Source: Spirochaeta sp. UBA5339
Lineage (GTDB): Bacteria; Spirochaetota; Spirochaetia; DSM-2461
Length of the DNA: 64,000 nucleotides
Direction: 5' to 3'
Assembly (NCBI GenBank): GCA_002408085.1
Contig: DHQL01000027.1
Coordinates: 134,488 to 198,487 of the forward strand
In this document: in pieces, positions 25,002 to 32,682 of the stretch
Layout of the letters: every line of letters begins with the position of its first letter
Numbering within the stretch: the stretch's first letter is position 1
Made by a program: the position numbers and the translations under genes
Notes under the pieces: model-generated
Databases searched by the model: none
Told to the model about the DNA's origin: nothing
Seen by the model: the letters and a program-made list of their open reading frames with translations, nothing else

Positions 25002-25571
25002 CTACCCGGGAACTTTCTCGTTTAGATGAAAGAGGGCCTTTTCCGCCATAATGGTGCTGGGGGGGCCGTGTCCGGGGAGCAGTATACCGTGTTCGTCTCG
25101 TGAGAAGATCTTCTGCTCCAGCTCCAGAAAGAGGACTCTTCTGTTGATCTCATCGGGAGTTGTCCCTGTACGCCCCGCCGAAATCACATCGCCGGTAAAG
25201 TAGAAATCTCCCACTTTGAACACAAGGGAATCATCGGTATGCCCCAGGACTGATATTACTTCAATCTCCAGACCGCAGATTCTGGTGTTTCCCTCTTCCA
25301 GACGGTAACCGGGGATACCGTCCAGTTCCGTATGGGCTGAGTGTACCTTCGCGTCATAGAGTTTCAGAAGAGTTCTGATTCCTCCGTAGTGGTTGCAGTG
25401 ACTGTGGGTAATCAGGATATCCCTGATGTAGTAGTCATTGTCCTCTATCAGCTCAAGGAGCTGCACATCCATCTTTCCCGGATCGATCAGAATGGCATCC
25501 CCTGAGTCTTCGGCGGCAAGGAGATAGGTGTTGCTGAAGCCTACGGCAGCAAAGTGATTAAACAGATTCAT
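25002..25571 (-). CDS. MBL-fold metal-dependent hydrolase, HxHxNH variant
   Basis: A 189-residue metallo-beta-lactamase-fold protein of the glyoxalase II/YcbL size class. The first metal motif reads THSHCNHYGG, so the Asp of HxHxDH is Asn. The other ligand motifs are intact: LGHTDDS, FTGDVIS and LPGHGPPSTI. It begins NHFAAVGFSNTYLLAAEDSGDAILIDPG, usual for this group. The start overlaps the stop of the pentapeptide-repeat gene upstream. A thioester hydrolase or related activity is the default guess; the lost Asp could alter metal binding. Confidence 0.88.
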   Translation of the reverse strand: MNLFNHFAAVGFSNTYLLAAEDSGDAILIDPGKMDVQLLELIEDNDYYIRDILITHSHCNHYGGIRTLLKLYDAKVHSAHTELDGIPGYRLEEGNTRICGLEIEVISVLGHTDDSLVFKVGDFYFTGDVISAGRTGTTPDEINRRVLFLELEQKIFSRDEHGILLPGHGPPSTIMAEKALFHLNEKVPG

Positions 25572-26158
25572 TCCCGTTTCTCCGTCTGAAAATAGGCCTC
25601 TTCGGTGTTGGAATACTTCATATTGACCCTTTTCAGACCCGAAAGGCAGAAGTCAACCCGCTTCAGATTGCAGTCAACAAAGTTTGAGTCCTTCAAAGAG
25701 GCGCCGATAAACCGGGAGTAGTAGAGGTCTGACTCACTGAAATCACAGCTTTGACAGCGTATTCTGTTCCAGTTAACCGAAACCAGCTCGGAACCTCTCA
25801 AGCTTGTATCCTGAAGCAGCGACTGTGCAAAGACACAGTTGATCATATCGACCTTCTCCATTCTGCAGTTTTGAAAAACAGAGTCATCAAAAAAAACCAT
25901 CTGGAACCGGGAGCCGTCAAAGATGCAATCCTCCCAGCTTGTATGGTGGAAAAAACAGTTTACAAAGTGCTTGTTCCTCAGATCCAGACCGCGGAACTTG
26001 AGTCCCGGACCCATGATATTCTGAATCTCGTCATTGTCTGTGAGATAGGTCTCAATCTCCTTCTGCCAGTCGGAGTGACTGTGTTCAGAGCAGAGGCGTT
26101 CTCCATTCAGGGGCACTCTGCTGCACCCCGGCCAGGCACATAATTCGGGATCAAACAT
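25568..26158 (-). CDS. Pentapeptide-repeat protein with N-terminal Cys/His motif
   Basis: A 196-residue protein. Residues 7-25 hold a possible zinc site, C-x4-C-x10-C-x2-H (CAWPGC ... LCSEH). From about residue 52 the chain follows the pentapeptide pattern A(D/N)Lxx in degenerate form (LKFRGLDLRNKHFVNCFF, CDFSESDLYYSRFIGASLKDSNFVDCNLKRVDF), which folds into a right-handed beta-helix. No signal peptide is seen. It overlaps the MBL gene and faces a Cys-rich mini-gene across 53 bp. The ribosome site is poor. The function is unknown. Confidence 0.8.
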   Translation of the reverse strand: MFDPELCAWPGCSRVPLNGERLCSEHSHSDWQKEIETYLTDNDEIQNIMGPGLKFRGLDLRNKHFVNCFFHHTSWEDCIFDGSRFQMVFFDDSVFQNCRMEKVDMINCVFAQSLLQDTSLRGSELVSVNWNRIRCQSCDFSESDLYYSRFIGASLKDSNFVDCNLKRVDFCLSGLKRVNMKYSNTEEAYFQTEKRE

Positions 26159-26211
26159 ATAGAAATTTGTAGTTTATTGCCTTTTTTTTTACAAGGGGTT
26201 AAGATCCGTTT

Positions 26212-26490
26212 ATGAGTAAATGTTATTTCTGCGGGGCCGGGAGCTCCGGGAAAATTTACAGGACGACTATCTGCTCTTCCTGCGGAAGAGAACTGAAGGT
26301 CTGTAAAAACTGTCTCCATTACGATTCGTCATCCTATAATCAGTGCCGTGAACCCCAGGCCGAGAGGGTGGCCGATAAGGAGAGGGCCAATTTCTGCGAC
26401 TATTTTGAACCTTCCGGGGAGGGCGGTTCTTCCACCGGCTCTGACAAGGCAAAAGAGGCCCGCAGCAAGTTAGAGGACCTTTTTTCCTGA
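26212..26490 (+). CDS. Small Cys-rich, probably zinc-binding protein
   Basis: A 92-residue protein with several Cys pairs: CYFCGAG near 4-10, ICSSCGRELKVCKNCLHYDSS near 21-41, and single Cys in NQCREP and FCDYFEP. The N-terminal half looks like a zinc ribbon or double knuckle; the C-terminal 30 residues are polar and likely disordered or helical. Its stop shares a base with the murI start (TGATG at 26488-26492). The T-rich DNA upstream (26179-26190) may contain its promoter. I recognise no named family. Confidence 0.75.
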   Translation: MSKCYFCGAGSSGKIYRTTICSSCGRELKVCKNCLHYDSSSYNQCREPQAERVADKERANFCDYFEPSGEGGSSTGSDKAKEARSKLEDLFS

Positions 26491-27278
26491 TGTCTGTGCT
26501 TTTCTTTATGGATTCAGGACTAGGAGGCATTCCCTATCTGGACCGGGTCCGCAAGAGCAGGCCAGCCGACACCTATATCTATCTTGCAGACCGTGTCGGA
26601 TTTCCCTATGGAGACAAGAGTTCTGAATTTCTGATTCACAGGCTGAACCATATCGCTGCAGGAATAATTGATCTTTATAATCCAGATCTTATGGTTCTTG
26701 CCTGCAACACCGCAAGTGTAACGGCCCTTGGTGAACTCAGGAAGAATTTCGACACCCCCTTTGTGGGGGTTGTGCCGGCTGTTAAACCGGCGGCTGAGCT
26801 TAAAAGCAGCGGTACCATCGGAGTTCTGGCTACCGACAGAACCGTGGCCGGAGAGTATCTGAAATCCCTGATCTCTGATTTTGCCGCTGGTCACAGCGTG
26901 GAGACTCTGGGTGCTCCGGATCTGGTGGACTTTGTGGAAAATACTCTCTACAGGGCAGATGATGATATGATTTTTAAGATTCTGAAGCCCTATGTGGATC
27001 ATTTAGTCCGGAACGGCTGGACTACTGTTGTTCTGGGATGTACCCACTTTATATTGCTTAAACCCTGGCTGCAGAAATTTCTACCTCAGGGGGTTGGCAT
27101 TGTGGACTCCACCGAGGGGGTGGGGAAACGGATACTCGATCTTTTAGGGGATAAAAACAGTGACCCGAATCCGGGGAAAGGAGTGTTTCATATTACCGGA
27201 ACCGATTATAATACCGAATCATACAGGCATACGGCTATGATGCTTGATCTTGAGTTTTCCAGACTGGAGGATCTATAG
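26490..27278 (+). CDS. murI: Glutamate racemase
   Basis: MurI makes D-glutamate for peptidoglycan. The 262-residue protein has the opening FMDSGLGGIPYLDRVRK, then YLADRVGFPYGDKS, the first catalytic Cys in LACNTASVTAL, and the second in LGCTHFILL near 184-192. The start lies in the stop of the Cys-rich mini-gene, and rsgA starts at the base after its stop. No unusual insertion is seen. Confidence 0.94.
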   Translation: MSVLFFMDSGLGGIPYLDRVRKSRPADTYIYLADRVGFPYGDKSSEFLIHRLNHIAAGIIDLYNPDLMVLACNTASVTALGELRKNFDTPFVGVVPAVKPAAELKSSGTIGVLATDRTVAGEYLKSLISDFAAGHSVETLGAPDLVDFVENTLYRADDDMIFKILKPYVDHLVRNGWTTVVLGCTHFILLKPWLQKFLPQGVGIVDSTEGVGKRILDLLGDKNSDPNPGKGVFHITGTDYNTESYRHTAMMLDLEFSRLEDL

Positions 27279-28205
27279 ATGAAGGGACTGGTTCTCTGGG
27301 GGATCAATAATATTTTCTATGTAAAGGGTCTGGAAGACGGTCTGCAGCGAGAGTGCCGGATCAAGGGAAAGAAGATGGATTTTGAGACCCGCTTCTACAA
27401 TCCTCTTTCTGCCGGTGACTTTGTGGAGTTTGAGGATATCCGGGGAGAGGAGGGGAAGGCCCTTCTTTTAAGCCGTTATGACAGGCGCAACTACTTTGCC
27501 AGATGGAACAAGAAGGGCCGGGCCCTGCAGACTCTGGCGGTCAATATGGAAACCCTCTACTGCATCGTCTCTCCCGAGACTCCTCCCTTCCGTCCGCGCT
27601 TTATTGACCGGGCCCTGATTCTTGCGGAACAGGGGAACCTTGATGTGGCCATTATTATGAACAAGTGCGATCAGGAGATTCCCGACTGGGTGAATGAGCG
27701 TCTGGATGATTTTAAATCCATGGGCATGAAGGTCTACTACACCTCCTGTGAAAACGGACAGGGAATTGAAGAGCTCAAATCGGTGATACACGGAAGGACT
27801 GTCGGTTTTGCAGGACAGTCGGGGGTGGGAAAGTCCACCATTCTGAATCTTCTGATTCCCGAAGCCGGACAGAGGACCGCTGAGGTCTCAGAAAAGATGT
27901 CCCGGGGACGGCATACGACAAACTTTGCAATTATGATTCCACACTCCGACGGGGCGGGGTATATCATCGACACTCCCGGAATCAGAGACCTTCTGCTCTG
28001 GGGAATTGAGAGCGCCGATCTCTCCCACTGGTTTACCGATTTTTACCGGGCTGAGGGTGAGTGCTCCTTTAACGGCTGCCGTCATCTTCAGGAACCGGGC
28101 TGTACCGTTAAGACTGCGGTCAGTAAAGGTCTGATTAATGAAGACCGCTATGAAAGCTATGTCCGGATGATGGACGAGCTTATGGAAAATGAGCAGAAAT
28201 ATTAA
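27279..28205 (+). CDS. rsgA: Ribosome small-subunit-dependent GTPase A
   Basis: RsgA is a circularly permuted GTPase that helps late maturation of the 30S subunit. The 308-residue protein has an OB-fold N-terminal domain, then the permuted motifs: NKCD near 128-131 (G4), GQSGVGKSTILNLL near 180-193 (G1), and DTPGIRDLLL near 230-239 (G3). The C-terminal zinc finger is complete (CSFNGCRHLQEPGCTV). It starts directly after the murI stop. Confidence 0.96.
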   Translation: MKGLVLWGINNIFYVKGLEDGLQRECRIKGKKMDFETRFYNPLSAGDFVEFEDIRGEEGKALLLSRYDRRNYFARWNKKGRALQTLAVNMETLYCIVSPETPPFRPRFIDRALILAEQGNLDVAIIMNKCDQEIPDWVNERLDDFKSMGMKVYYTSCENGQGIEELKSVIHGRTVGFAGQSGVGKSTILNLLIPEAGQRTAEVSEKMSRGRHTTNFAIMIPHSDGAGYIIDTPGIRDLLLWGIESADLSHWFTDFYRAEGECSFNGCRHLQEPGCTVKTAVSKGLINEDRYESYVRMMDELMENEQKY

Positions 28206-28244
28206 GAATTATCGCTCCTGGAAGAATTTGCAGAATATTCATTC

Positions 28245-28274
28245 ATGAACGAAAAATATGAACAGAAGGTTCAT
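28245..28274. repeat. ATGAAC direct and inverted repeats between rsgA and a lipoprotein gene
   Basis: ATGAAC occurs at 28245-28250 and 28258-28263, and its complement GTTCAT at 28269-28274. The last two can form a 6-bp hairpin with loop AGAAG. No U-run follows. This may be an operator; nothing more can be said. The gap 28206-28325 otherwise holds only AT-rich DNA with a GAGG ribosome site before 28326. Confidence 0.4.
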
Positions 28275-28325
28275 GGTCCAGAGAGTTGATTTATACGAGA
28301 AAATTTTATAGAATGAGGTTCAATT

Positions 28326-28928
28326 ATGAAATCTGGTCTGTTACGGCTTTGTATATTACTGATATTTACAGTTGCTTTTTCATCCTGTCTCAGTCTCAAC
28401 AGTTCTGTTAATCATCAGCGTTCGGGAGCCGGATCTTTAAACCTTGATTACCGCCTGAACAAGAAGGCTGTGGGTATACAGAAGGACTCTGTGACAGGCA
28501 GCAATCTGATTCCTCTTCCACTGAACGAAACTGACTTTCAGCAGATCAGTTCGGCTGTTCCCGGGATAACCCTTCGTTCCTTTTCCGAAACCGAAGACAG
28601 TGACTATGTCTATATCACCGCTGCTCTCGATTATCAGAGCCTTGACGATCTGGCCCGTCTTCTGGGAATTTCCATCGATTATGAATATGAGGGTACCCGG
28701 GGGACCATGACTCTGCGGATTTATGAGTCCGACAGTCCTGTGGACTCCAATACCATGGCAGTTCTGGATTCTGTCTTTGCCGATGACTCTCTCGAATTCG
28801 AATTTACCCTCCCTGCCGCCGTGGATTCCAGCAATTACGGAACCATCAACGGCAGGACTGTCTCATATAAGGTAAATCTGCCCGATATCTACAGGCAGGA
28901 TGACTTTATATGGACCATGGAATGGTAG
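28326..28928 (+). CDS. Lipoprotein of unknown function
   Basis: A 200-residue protein with a signal peptide ending in the lipobox AFSSC (Cys about 21). The mature part is Ser/Thr-rich, with two similar-looking segments that alternate hydrophobic and polar residues (YVYITAALDYQSLDDLARLLGIS, GTMTLRIYESDSP), suggesting a small beta-rich domain. I recognise no family. GAGG lies 7 nt before ATG 28326. The next gene starts one base after its stop, so the two are probably co-transcribed, perhaps with the V-ATPase genes. Confidence 0.75.
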   Translation: MKSGLLRLCILLIFTVAFSSCLSLNSSVNHQRSGAGSLNLDYRLNKKAVGIQKDSVTGSNLIPLPLNETDFQQISSAVPGITLRSFSETEDSDYVYITAALDYQSLDDLARLLGISIDYEYEGTRGTMTLRIYESDSPVDSNTMAVLDSVFADDSLEFEFTLPAAVDSSNYGTINGRTVSYKVNLPDIYRQDDFIWTMEW

Positions 28929-28929
28929 A

Positions 28930-29328
28930 ATGTATCATCCGAAAACCGTTGCATGGGATAAAAAACTGAAGGCCATCTGTGACCGTATCGATCACTGGCT
29001 TGAGGATAACTACGGCGGCGTCTATCCCCTTAGACCCAACCGTCCGGTAAAAGGGGCAACTTCCAATCCCGAAATGGATGGTCTTTTTAATATTCAGGCC
29101 GTATTTACTCCCGGCTACGGCAGTGAGAAGGGACGAGGATATCTTGTGGAGATAGAGATGTCCACTCTGGATGATGTAGACCCCAGACTGCGGAAAGAGA
29201 TCGAAGATCTGGTCCTTATCAAGTTTAAAAATGAACTAAAAGCAGAATTTCCTGAAAGATTACTGGAAATTGGCTTCGACGGGCATATGATTAAAATATG
29301 GGGCGACCTGAGTTTAGGGGCCGTCTGA
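28930..29328 (+). CDS. Conserved-looking protein of unknown function
   Basis: A 132-residue protein without a signal peptide. It contains WDKKLKAICDRIDHWLEDNYGG, then RPNRPVKGATSNPEMDGLFNIQAVFTPGYGSEKGRGYLVEIEMSTL, then an amphipathic helix (LRKEIEDLVLIKFKNELKAEF). It looks like a compact soluble alpha/beta protein. I place the start at ATG 28930, because the alternative ATG 28900 lies inside the lipoprotein gene. It sits 48 nt upstream of the small gene that heads the V-ATPase run. No function is proposed. Confidence 0.7.
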   Translation: MYHPKTVAWDKKLKAICDRIDHWLEDNYGGVYPLRPNRPVKGATSNPEMDGLFNIQAVFTPGYGSEKGRGYLVEIEMSTLDDVDPRLRKEIEDLVLIKFKNELKAEFPERLLEIGFDGHMIKIWGDLSLGAV

Positions 29329-29376
29329 CAGCATAAAATTGAGGTTTGAGCTGCACTTTTAAGAAGGAGGATAGTT

Positions 29377-29727
29377 GTGTCTGACAGGAAAGAACTGTTT
29401 CTGAAGGTCTTCAAGATGGAACTGGAAGAGATCCGGACTGATATCGCTCTGCTCTCAAAACTGTATCTGGAACGCTATGAATCCCGTGAGATTACTCAGT
29501 ATGTACAGCGGGAAAACCGGGCACTCCTGGAGCATGAGATCCACTGTCTGGAGAAGCTTGTTCCTGAATTAGATAATTTTGCATCGAATGAGTATCCGGA
29601 TATGGATTCGTTTGTTAATGGTTTAAAAGTCTTTCTGAAAGCATATGTTGAAGAGCATCAGTATCCAAAGGCTGTGTATCTTCTGGCAGAACGTAAATTG
29701 CAGAAAGTGGAAAAATATATCTACTAA
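29377..29727 (+). CDS. Small helical protein upstream of the V-ATPase genes
   Basis: A 116-residue, largely helical protein (LFLKVFKMELEEIRTDIALLSKLYLERYE, LLEHEIHCLEKLVPELDNF, LKVFLKAYVEEHQYPKAVYLLAERKLQKVEKYI). The start is GTG at 29377, with a strong AAGGAGG 6 nt upstream. A small gene also precedes the V-ATPase E gene in other spirochaetes, as I recall for Borrelia BB0097, but I cannot test homology. The V-ATPase E gene starts 15 nt later. It might help assemble or tether the enzyme, which is inference from position only. Confidence 0.75.
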   Translation: MSDRKELFLKVFKMELEEIRTDIALLSKLYLERYESREITQYVQRENRALLEHEIHCLEKLVPELDNFASNEYPDMDSFVNGLKVFLKAYVEEHQYPKAVYLLAERKLQKVEKYIY

Positions 29728-29742
29728 AGAGGTTTAAATCGC

Positions 29743-30342
29743 ATGGATGTTCAGGTAAAAGAACTTATTGAAAAGATCAAGAATGACGGCGTGAAAAATG
29801 CAGAAGAGAACTCTTCCCGCATTATCAGCGATGCTGAAAAGAAGGCTGCCTCCCTTATCGAAGCTGCTGAAAAAGAAGCTGCAGAGATAAAGAGCCAGGC
29901 TCAGAACGAAGCCTCCCGCATGGAACAGGCCGGTAAGGAAGCTCTCAAGCAGGCCGGTCGTGACCTTCTGCTGGGTGTGAAAAAAGATGTTGAAGAGCTC
30001 TTCGACAGAATTCTTCAGGCAGGCACAGCTGATGTCCTGAAAGGGGACAGCCTGAAAGAGTGCATCGTTTCTGTACTGAAGTCCTGGAAGGACGACGAGG
30101 CCGGAGACCTGACACTTCTTGTGGCACCCGAAACACTCAAGTCAATGGAAGCTGAGCTCAAGGCCGAGCTGAAAGGCAAAGTTGACAAGGGAATGGAGAT
30201 CAAACCCTTTTCCGATCTGGATGCCGGATTCAGAATATCCGTTAAAGACGGCCGTGCCTTTTATGATTTCTCCGACAAGGAACTGATGGAACTGTTGTCC
30301 AAGTATCTGAACCCCGGACTCATGAGTATCCTCGATAAATAA
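29743..30342 (+). CDS. V-type ATPase subunit E
   Basis: Subunit E forms the peripheral stalk that holds the catalytic head against the membrane part. The 199-residue protein has a long, charged, Ala-rich N-terminal helix (EKKAASLIEAAEKEAAEIKSQAQNEASRMEQ near 32-62) and a compact C-terminal domain with LLVAPETLKSMEAELKAELKG. This is the usual architecture. It is the first clear V-ATPase gene of the operon. A DUF2764 gene follows after 11 nt. Confidence 0.9.
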   Translation: MDVQVKELIEKIKNDGVKNAEENSSRIISDAEKKAASLIEAAEKEAAEIKSQAQNEASRMEQAGKEALKQAGRDLLLGVKKDVEELFDRILQAGTADVLKGDSLKECIVSVLKSWKDDEAGDLTLLVAPETLKSMEAELKAELKGKVDKGMEIKPFSDLDAGFRISVKDGRAFYDFSDKELMELLSKYLNPGLMSILDK

Positions 30343-30353
30343 AGGAGTCCGTT

Positions 30354-30914
30354 TTGGGTCAGTTTTACTATACAGTCGCTTCACTTCCCATGCTCAACTA
30401 CGAAGAGCCTGTGGACCTGAAGCACAGCGATTATCTTGATGACTGCCGAAAATGGCTGGGTCCCAAAGAGTGGGAGATCCTGGAGTCATCACTGATTAAT
30501 CCTGAAACAGAGAAGGAATTCCCCGGTATAGCCGAAGCGTACCGGAAATGGGAGATCAGTCTCAGAAATGAACTGGTGGCCCTTAGAGCCGGAGCCCTGG
30601 GGCTTGAAGCGGCGGATTACACGGTAGAGGGAGAACGATTCGCGGACACCGCAGCCCTTGCCGCCGCCGCGTTCAAGCAGGAGTCTCCCCTGGCCGCCGA
30701 AGACACCCTGAACAAGGGCCGTTGGGAATATATCGAAAACCTGAAGGTCGGTCATTTTTTTGACCTCGAATTTCTTGTGCTTTACTCACTGCAGCTGCAG
30801 ATCCTTGAACGGAAGCGCTGCTTTGACGAAGAGACAGGATTCGCCCGGTATCAGGAAATCTATAAAAATATCCTCTCCGGAATGGATGATGTTGCAGTTG
30901 GAGAAGAAGCATGA
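30354..30914 (+). CDS. DUF2764 V-ATPase-associated protein
   Basis: A 186-residue soluble protein opening with GQFYYTVASLPMLNYEE, which matches the DUF2764 group found in V-ATPase operons of spirochaetes, Bacteroidetes and Chlamydiae. The rest is helix-rich (EKEFPGIAEAYRKWEISLRNELVALRAG, NLKVGHFFDLEFLVLYSLQLQILERKRCFD). The start is TTG at 30354 with AAAGGAG 6 nt upstream. It lies between E and A, a place taken by subunit C in other operons, and no C gene is present, so it may replace it. That role is inference. Confidence 0.82.
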   Translation: MGQFYYTVASLPMLNYEEPVDLKHSDYLDDCRKWLGPKEWEILESSLINPETEKEFPGIAEAYRKWEISLRNELVALRAGALGLEAADYTVEGERFADTAALAAAAFKQESPLAAEDTLNKGRWEYIENLKVGHFFDLEFLVLYSLQLQILERKRCFDEETGFARYQEIYKNILSGMDDVAVGEEA

Positions 30915-32674
30915 AAAGCAGTGGTAAAGTAGTTGGTGTAAATGGAAATATGGTCACCGTAGAGGTGACCGGCGCCGTTCAGTTGAACGAAGTAGGTTAT
31001 GTAGTAACCGAAGGAAAGCGTCTGAAGTCCGAGATTATCCGTGTAAACGGCGACCGTGTTCAGATGCAGGTATTTGAAATAACCAAGGGAATCGGTATCG
31101 GAGACCCCGTTGAGTTTACCGAAGACCTTCTGGCCGTAGAGCTGGGACCCGGACTTCTGGGACAGGTTTACGACGGTCTGCAGAACCCTCTCCCCGACCT
31201 TGCCAAAGAGGCGGGACACTTTCTGGAGAGAGGATTCTACCTTGATCCCCTGAGCAAAGATAAGGAGTGGGAGTTCACACCTTCAGTCAAGGAAGGAGAC
31301 TCCGTTGTAAAGGCCGATGTAATCGGTTCTGTTCCCGAGGGACCCTTTACCCACCAGATTCTGGTTCCCTTCTCCCTTCTTGATACATATACAGTAAAAA
31401 GCGTTAAACCCGCCGGAAAGTATAAGCTGACCGATACAATGGCAGAAATCGAGGACTCAAAAGGAAATGTCTTCCCCGTTAAGATGAGCTTCCAGTGGCC
31501 CGTAAAAAAGGCAGTTACCTGTTACGCCGAGCGTCTTAAACCTGTAGAGCCCATGGTAACCCAGGTTCGTCTGATCGACACCTTTCTTCCCGTTGCCAAG
31601 GGCGGTACCTACTGTATTCCCGGTCCCTTCGGTGCCGGAAAAACCGTACTTCAGCAGATCACTTCAAAGTTTGCCGACGTTGACATCGTAATTGTCGCGG
31701 CCTGCGGTGAGCGTGCCGGTGAGGTTGTAGAGACCCTGAAGGAGTTCCCCGAACTTCTCGACCCCAAGACAGGACGTTCTCTGATGGAGCGTACCATCAT
31801 TATCTGTAACACCTCTTCCATGCCCGTAGCCTCCCGTGAAGCCTCCGTATATACGGCGGTAACTCTGGCCGAGTACTACCGTCAGATGGGACTGGACGTT
31901 CTGTTGCTGGCGGACTCCACATCCAGATGGGCACAGGCCATGAGAGAGATGTCCGGACGTCTTGAGGAGATTCCCGGTGAAGAAGCTTTTCCCGCATACC
32001 TGGAGTCCACAATCGCCGGATTCTACGAAAGAGCCGGTCTGGTTAAGCTCAGAGACGGCAGACAGGGATCGGTAACCATCGGAGGTACCGTATCTCCCGC
32101 GGGGGGTAACTTTGAAGAGCCCGTAACCCAGGCGACCCTGAAGGTCGTAGGGGCCTTCCACGGACTCTCCAGAGAGCGTTCGGATGCCCGTAAGTACCCT
32201 GCCATCCACCCCATCGACTCCTGGAGCAAGTATAAGGGGATTATCGATGTCGACAAGACCGAATACGCCTACAACATCCTGTTCCGGGCCAACGAGATCG
32301 AGTCAATGATGAAGGTTGTCGGTGAGGAAGGAACCTCCCTGAATGACTTTATCCAGTTTCAGAAGGGTGAACTTCTTGACGCCGCCTACTTCCAGCAGAA
32401 CTCCTTCGACCCTGTCGATGCTGCCGTATCTCCCGAGCGTCAGAAATATGTGTTCAATCTGATGATGGAAGTTCTCACCGCCGAGCTTGACCTGAGCTCC
32501 AAGGAAGAGGCCCGTGGATGGTTCAACAACCTGAGACAGCTGATTCTGGACTACAACGGTTCCGAGTGGGAGAGCGATGGATTTAAAGACTATGAAGCTC
32601 AGATCAAGAGCTTTATTGCGGACAAGAAGATCCGTGTAGATGAAAAAGCCGCCGCACTTATGGCCAAGAACTGA
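30911..32674 (+). CDS. V-type ATPase catalytic subunit A
   Basis: Subunit A hydrolyses or makes ATP in the V1 head. The 587-residue protein has a beta-barrel N-terminal domain, the family-specific non-homologous insert near 110-190, Walker A GPFGAGKT near 238-245, ACGERAGEVVETLKEFPEL, and DSTSRWAQAMREMSGRLEE near 337-355. ATG 30911 overlaps the DUF2764 stop. Subunits B and D follow closely, so the rotor and head are made in order. Confidence 0.97.
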   Translation: MKSSGKVVGVNGNMVTVEVTGAVQLNEVGYVVTEGKRLKSEIIRVNGDRVQMQVFEITKGIGIGDPVEFTEDLLAVELGPGLLGQVYDGLQNPLPDLAKEAGHFLERGFYLDPLSKDKEWEFTPSVKEGDSVVKADVIGSVPEGPFTHQILVPFSLLDTYTVKSVKPAGKYKLTDTMAEIEDSKGNVFPVKMSFQWPVKKAVTCYAERLKPVEPMVTQVRLIDTFLPVAKGGTYCIPGPFGAGKTVLQQITSKFADVDIVIVAACGERAGEVVETLKEFPELLDPKTGRSLMERTIIICNTSSMPVASREASVYTAVTLAEYYRQMGLDVLLLADSTSRWAQAMREMSGRLEEIPGEEAFPAYLESTIAGFYERAGLVKLRDGRQGSVTIGGTVSPAGGNFEEPVTQATLKVVGAFHGLSRERSDARKYPAIHPIDSWSKYKGIIDVDKTEYAYNILFRANEIESMMKVVGEEGTSLNDFIQFQKGELLDAAYFQQNSFDPVDAAVSPERQKYVFNLMMEVLTAELDLSSKEEARGWFNNLRQLILDYNGSEWESDGFKDYEAQIKSFIADKKIRVDEKAAALMAKN

Positions 32675-32682
32675 GGGATAAG

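Noticed and set aside
28286..28314. Promoter-like TTGATT-17-TAGAAT before the lipoprotein gene
   Set aside because: Transcription from it would start after the GAGG ribosome site and only about 5 nt before the ATG, so it is unlikely to be used.
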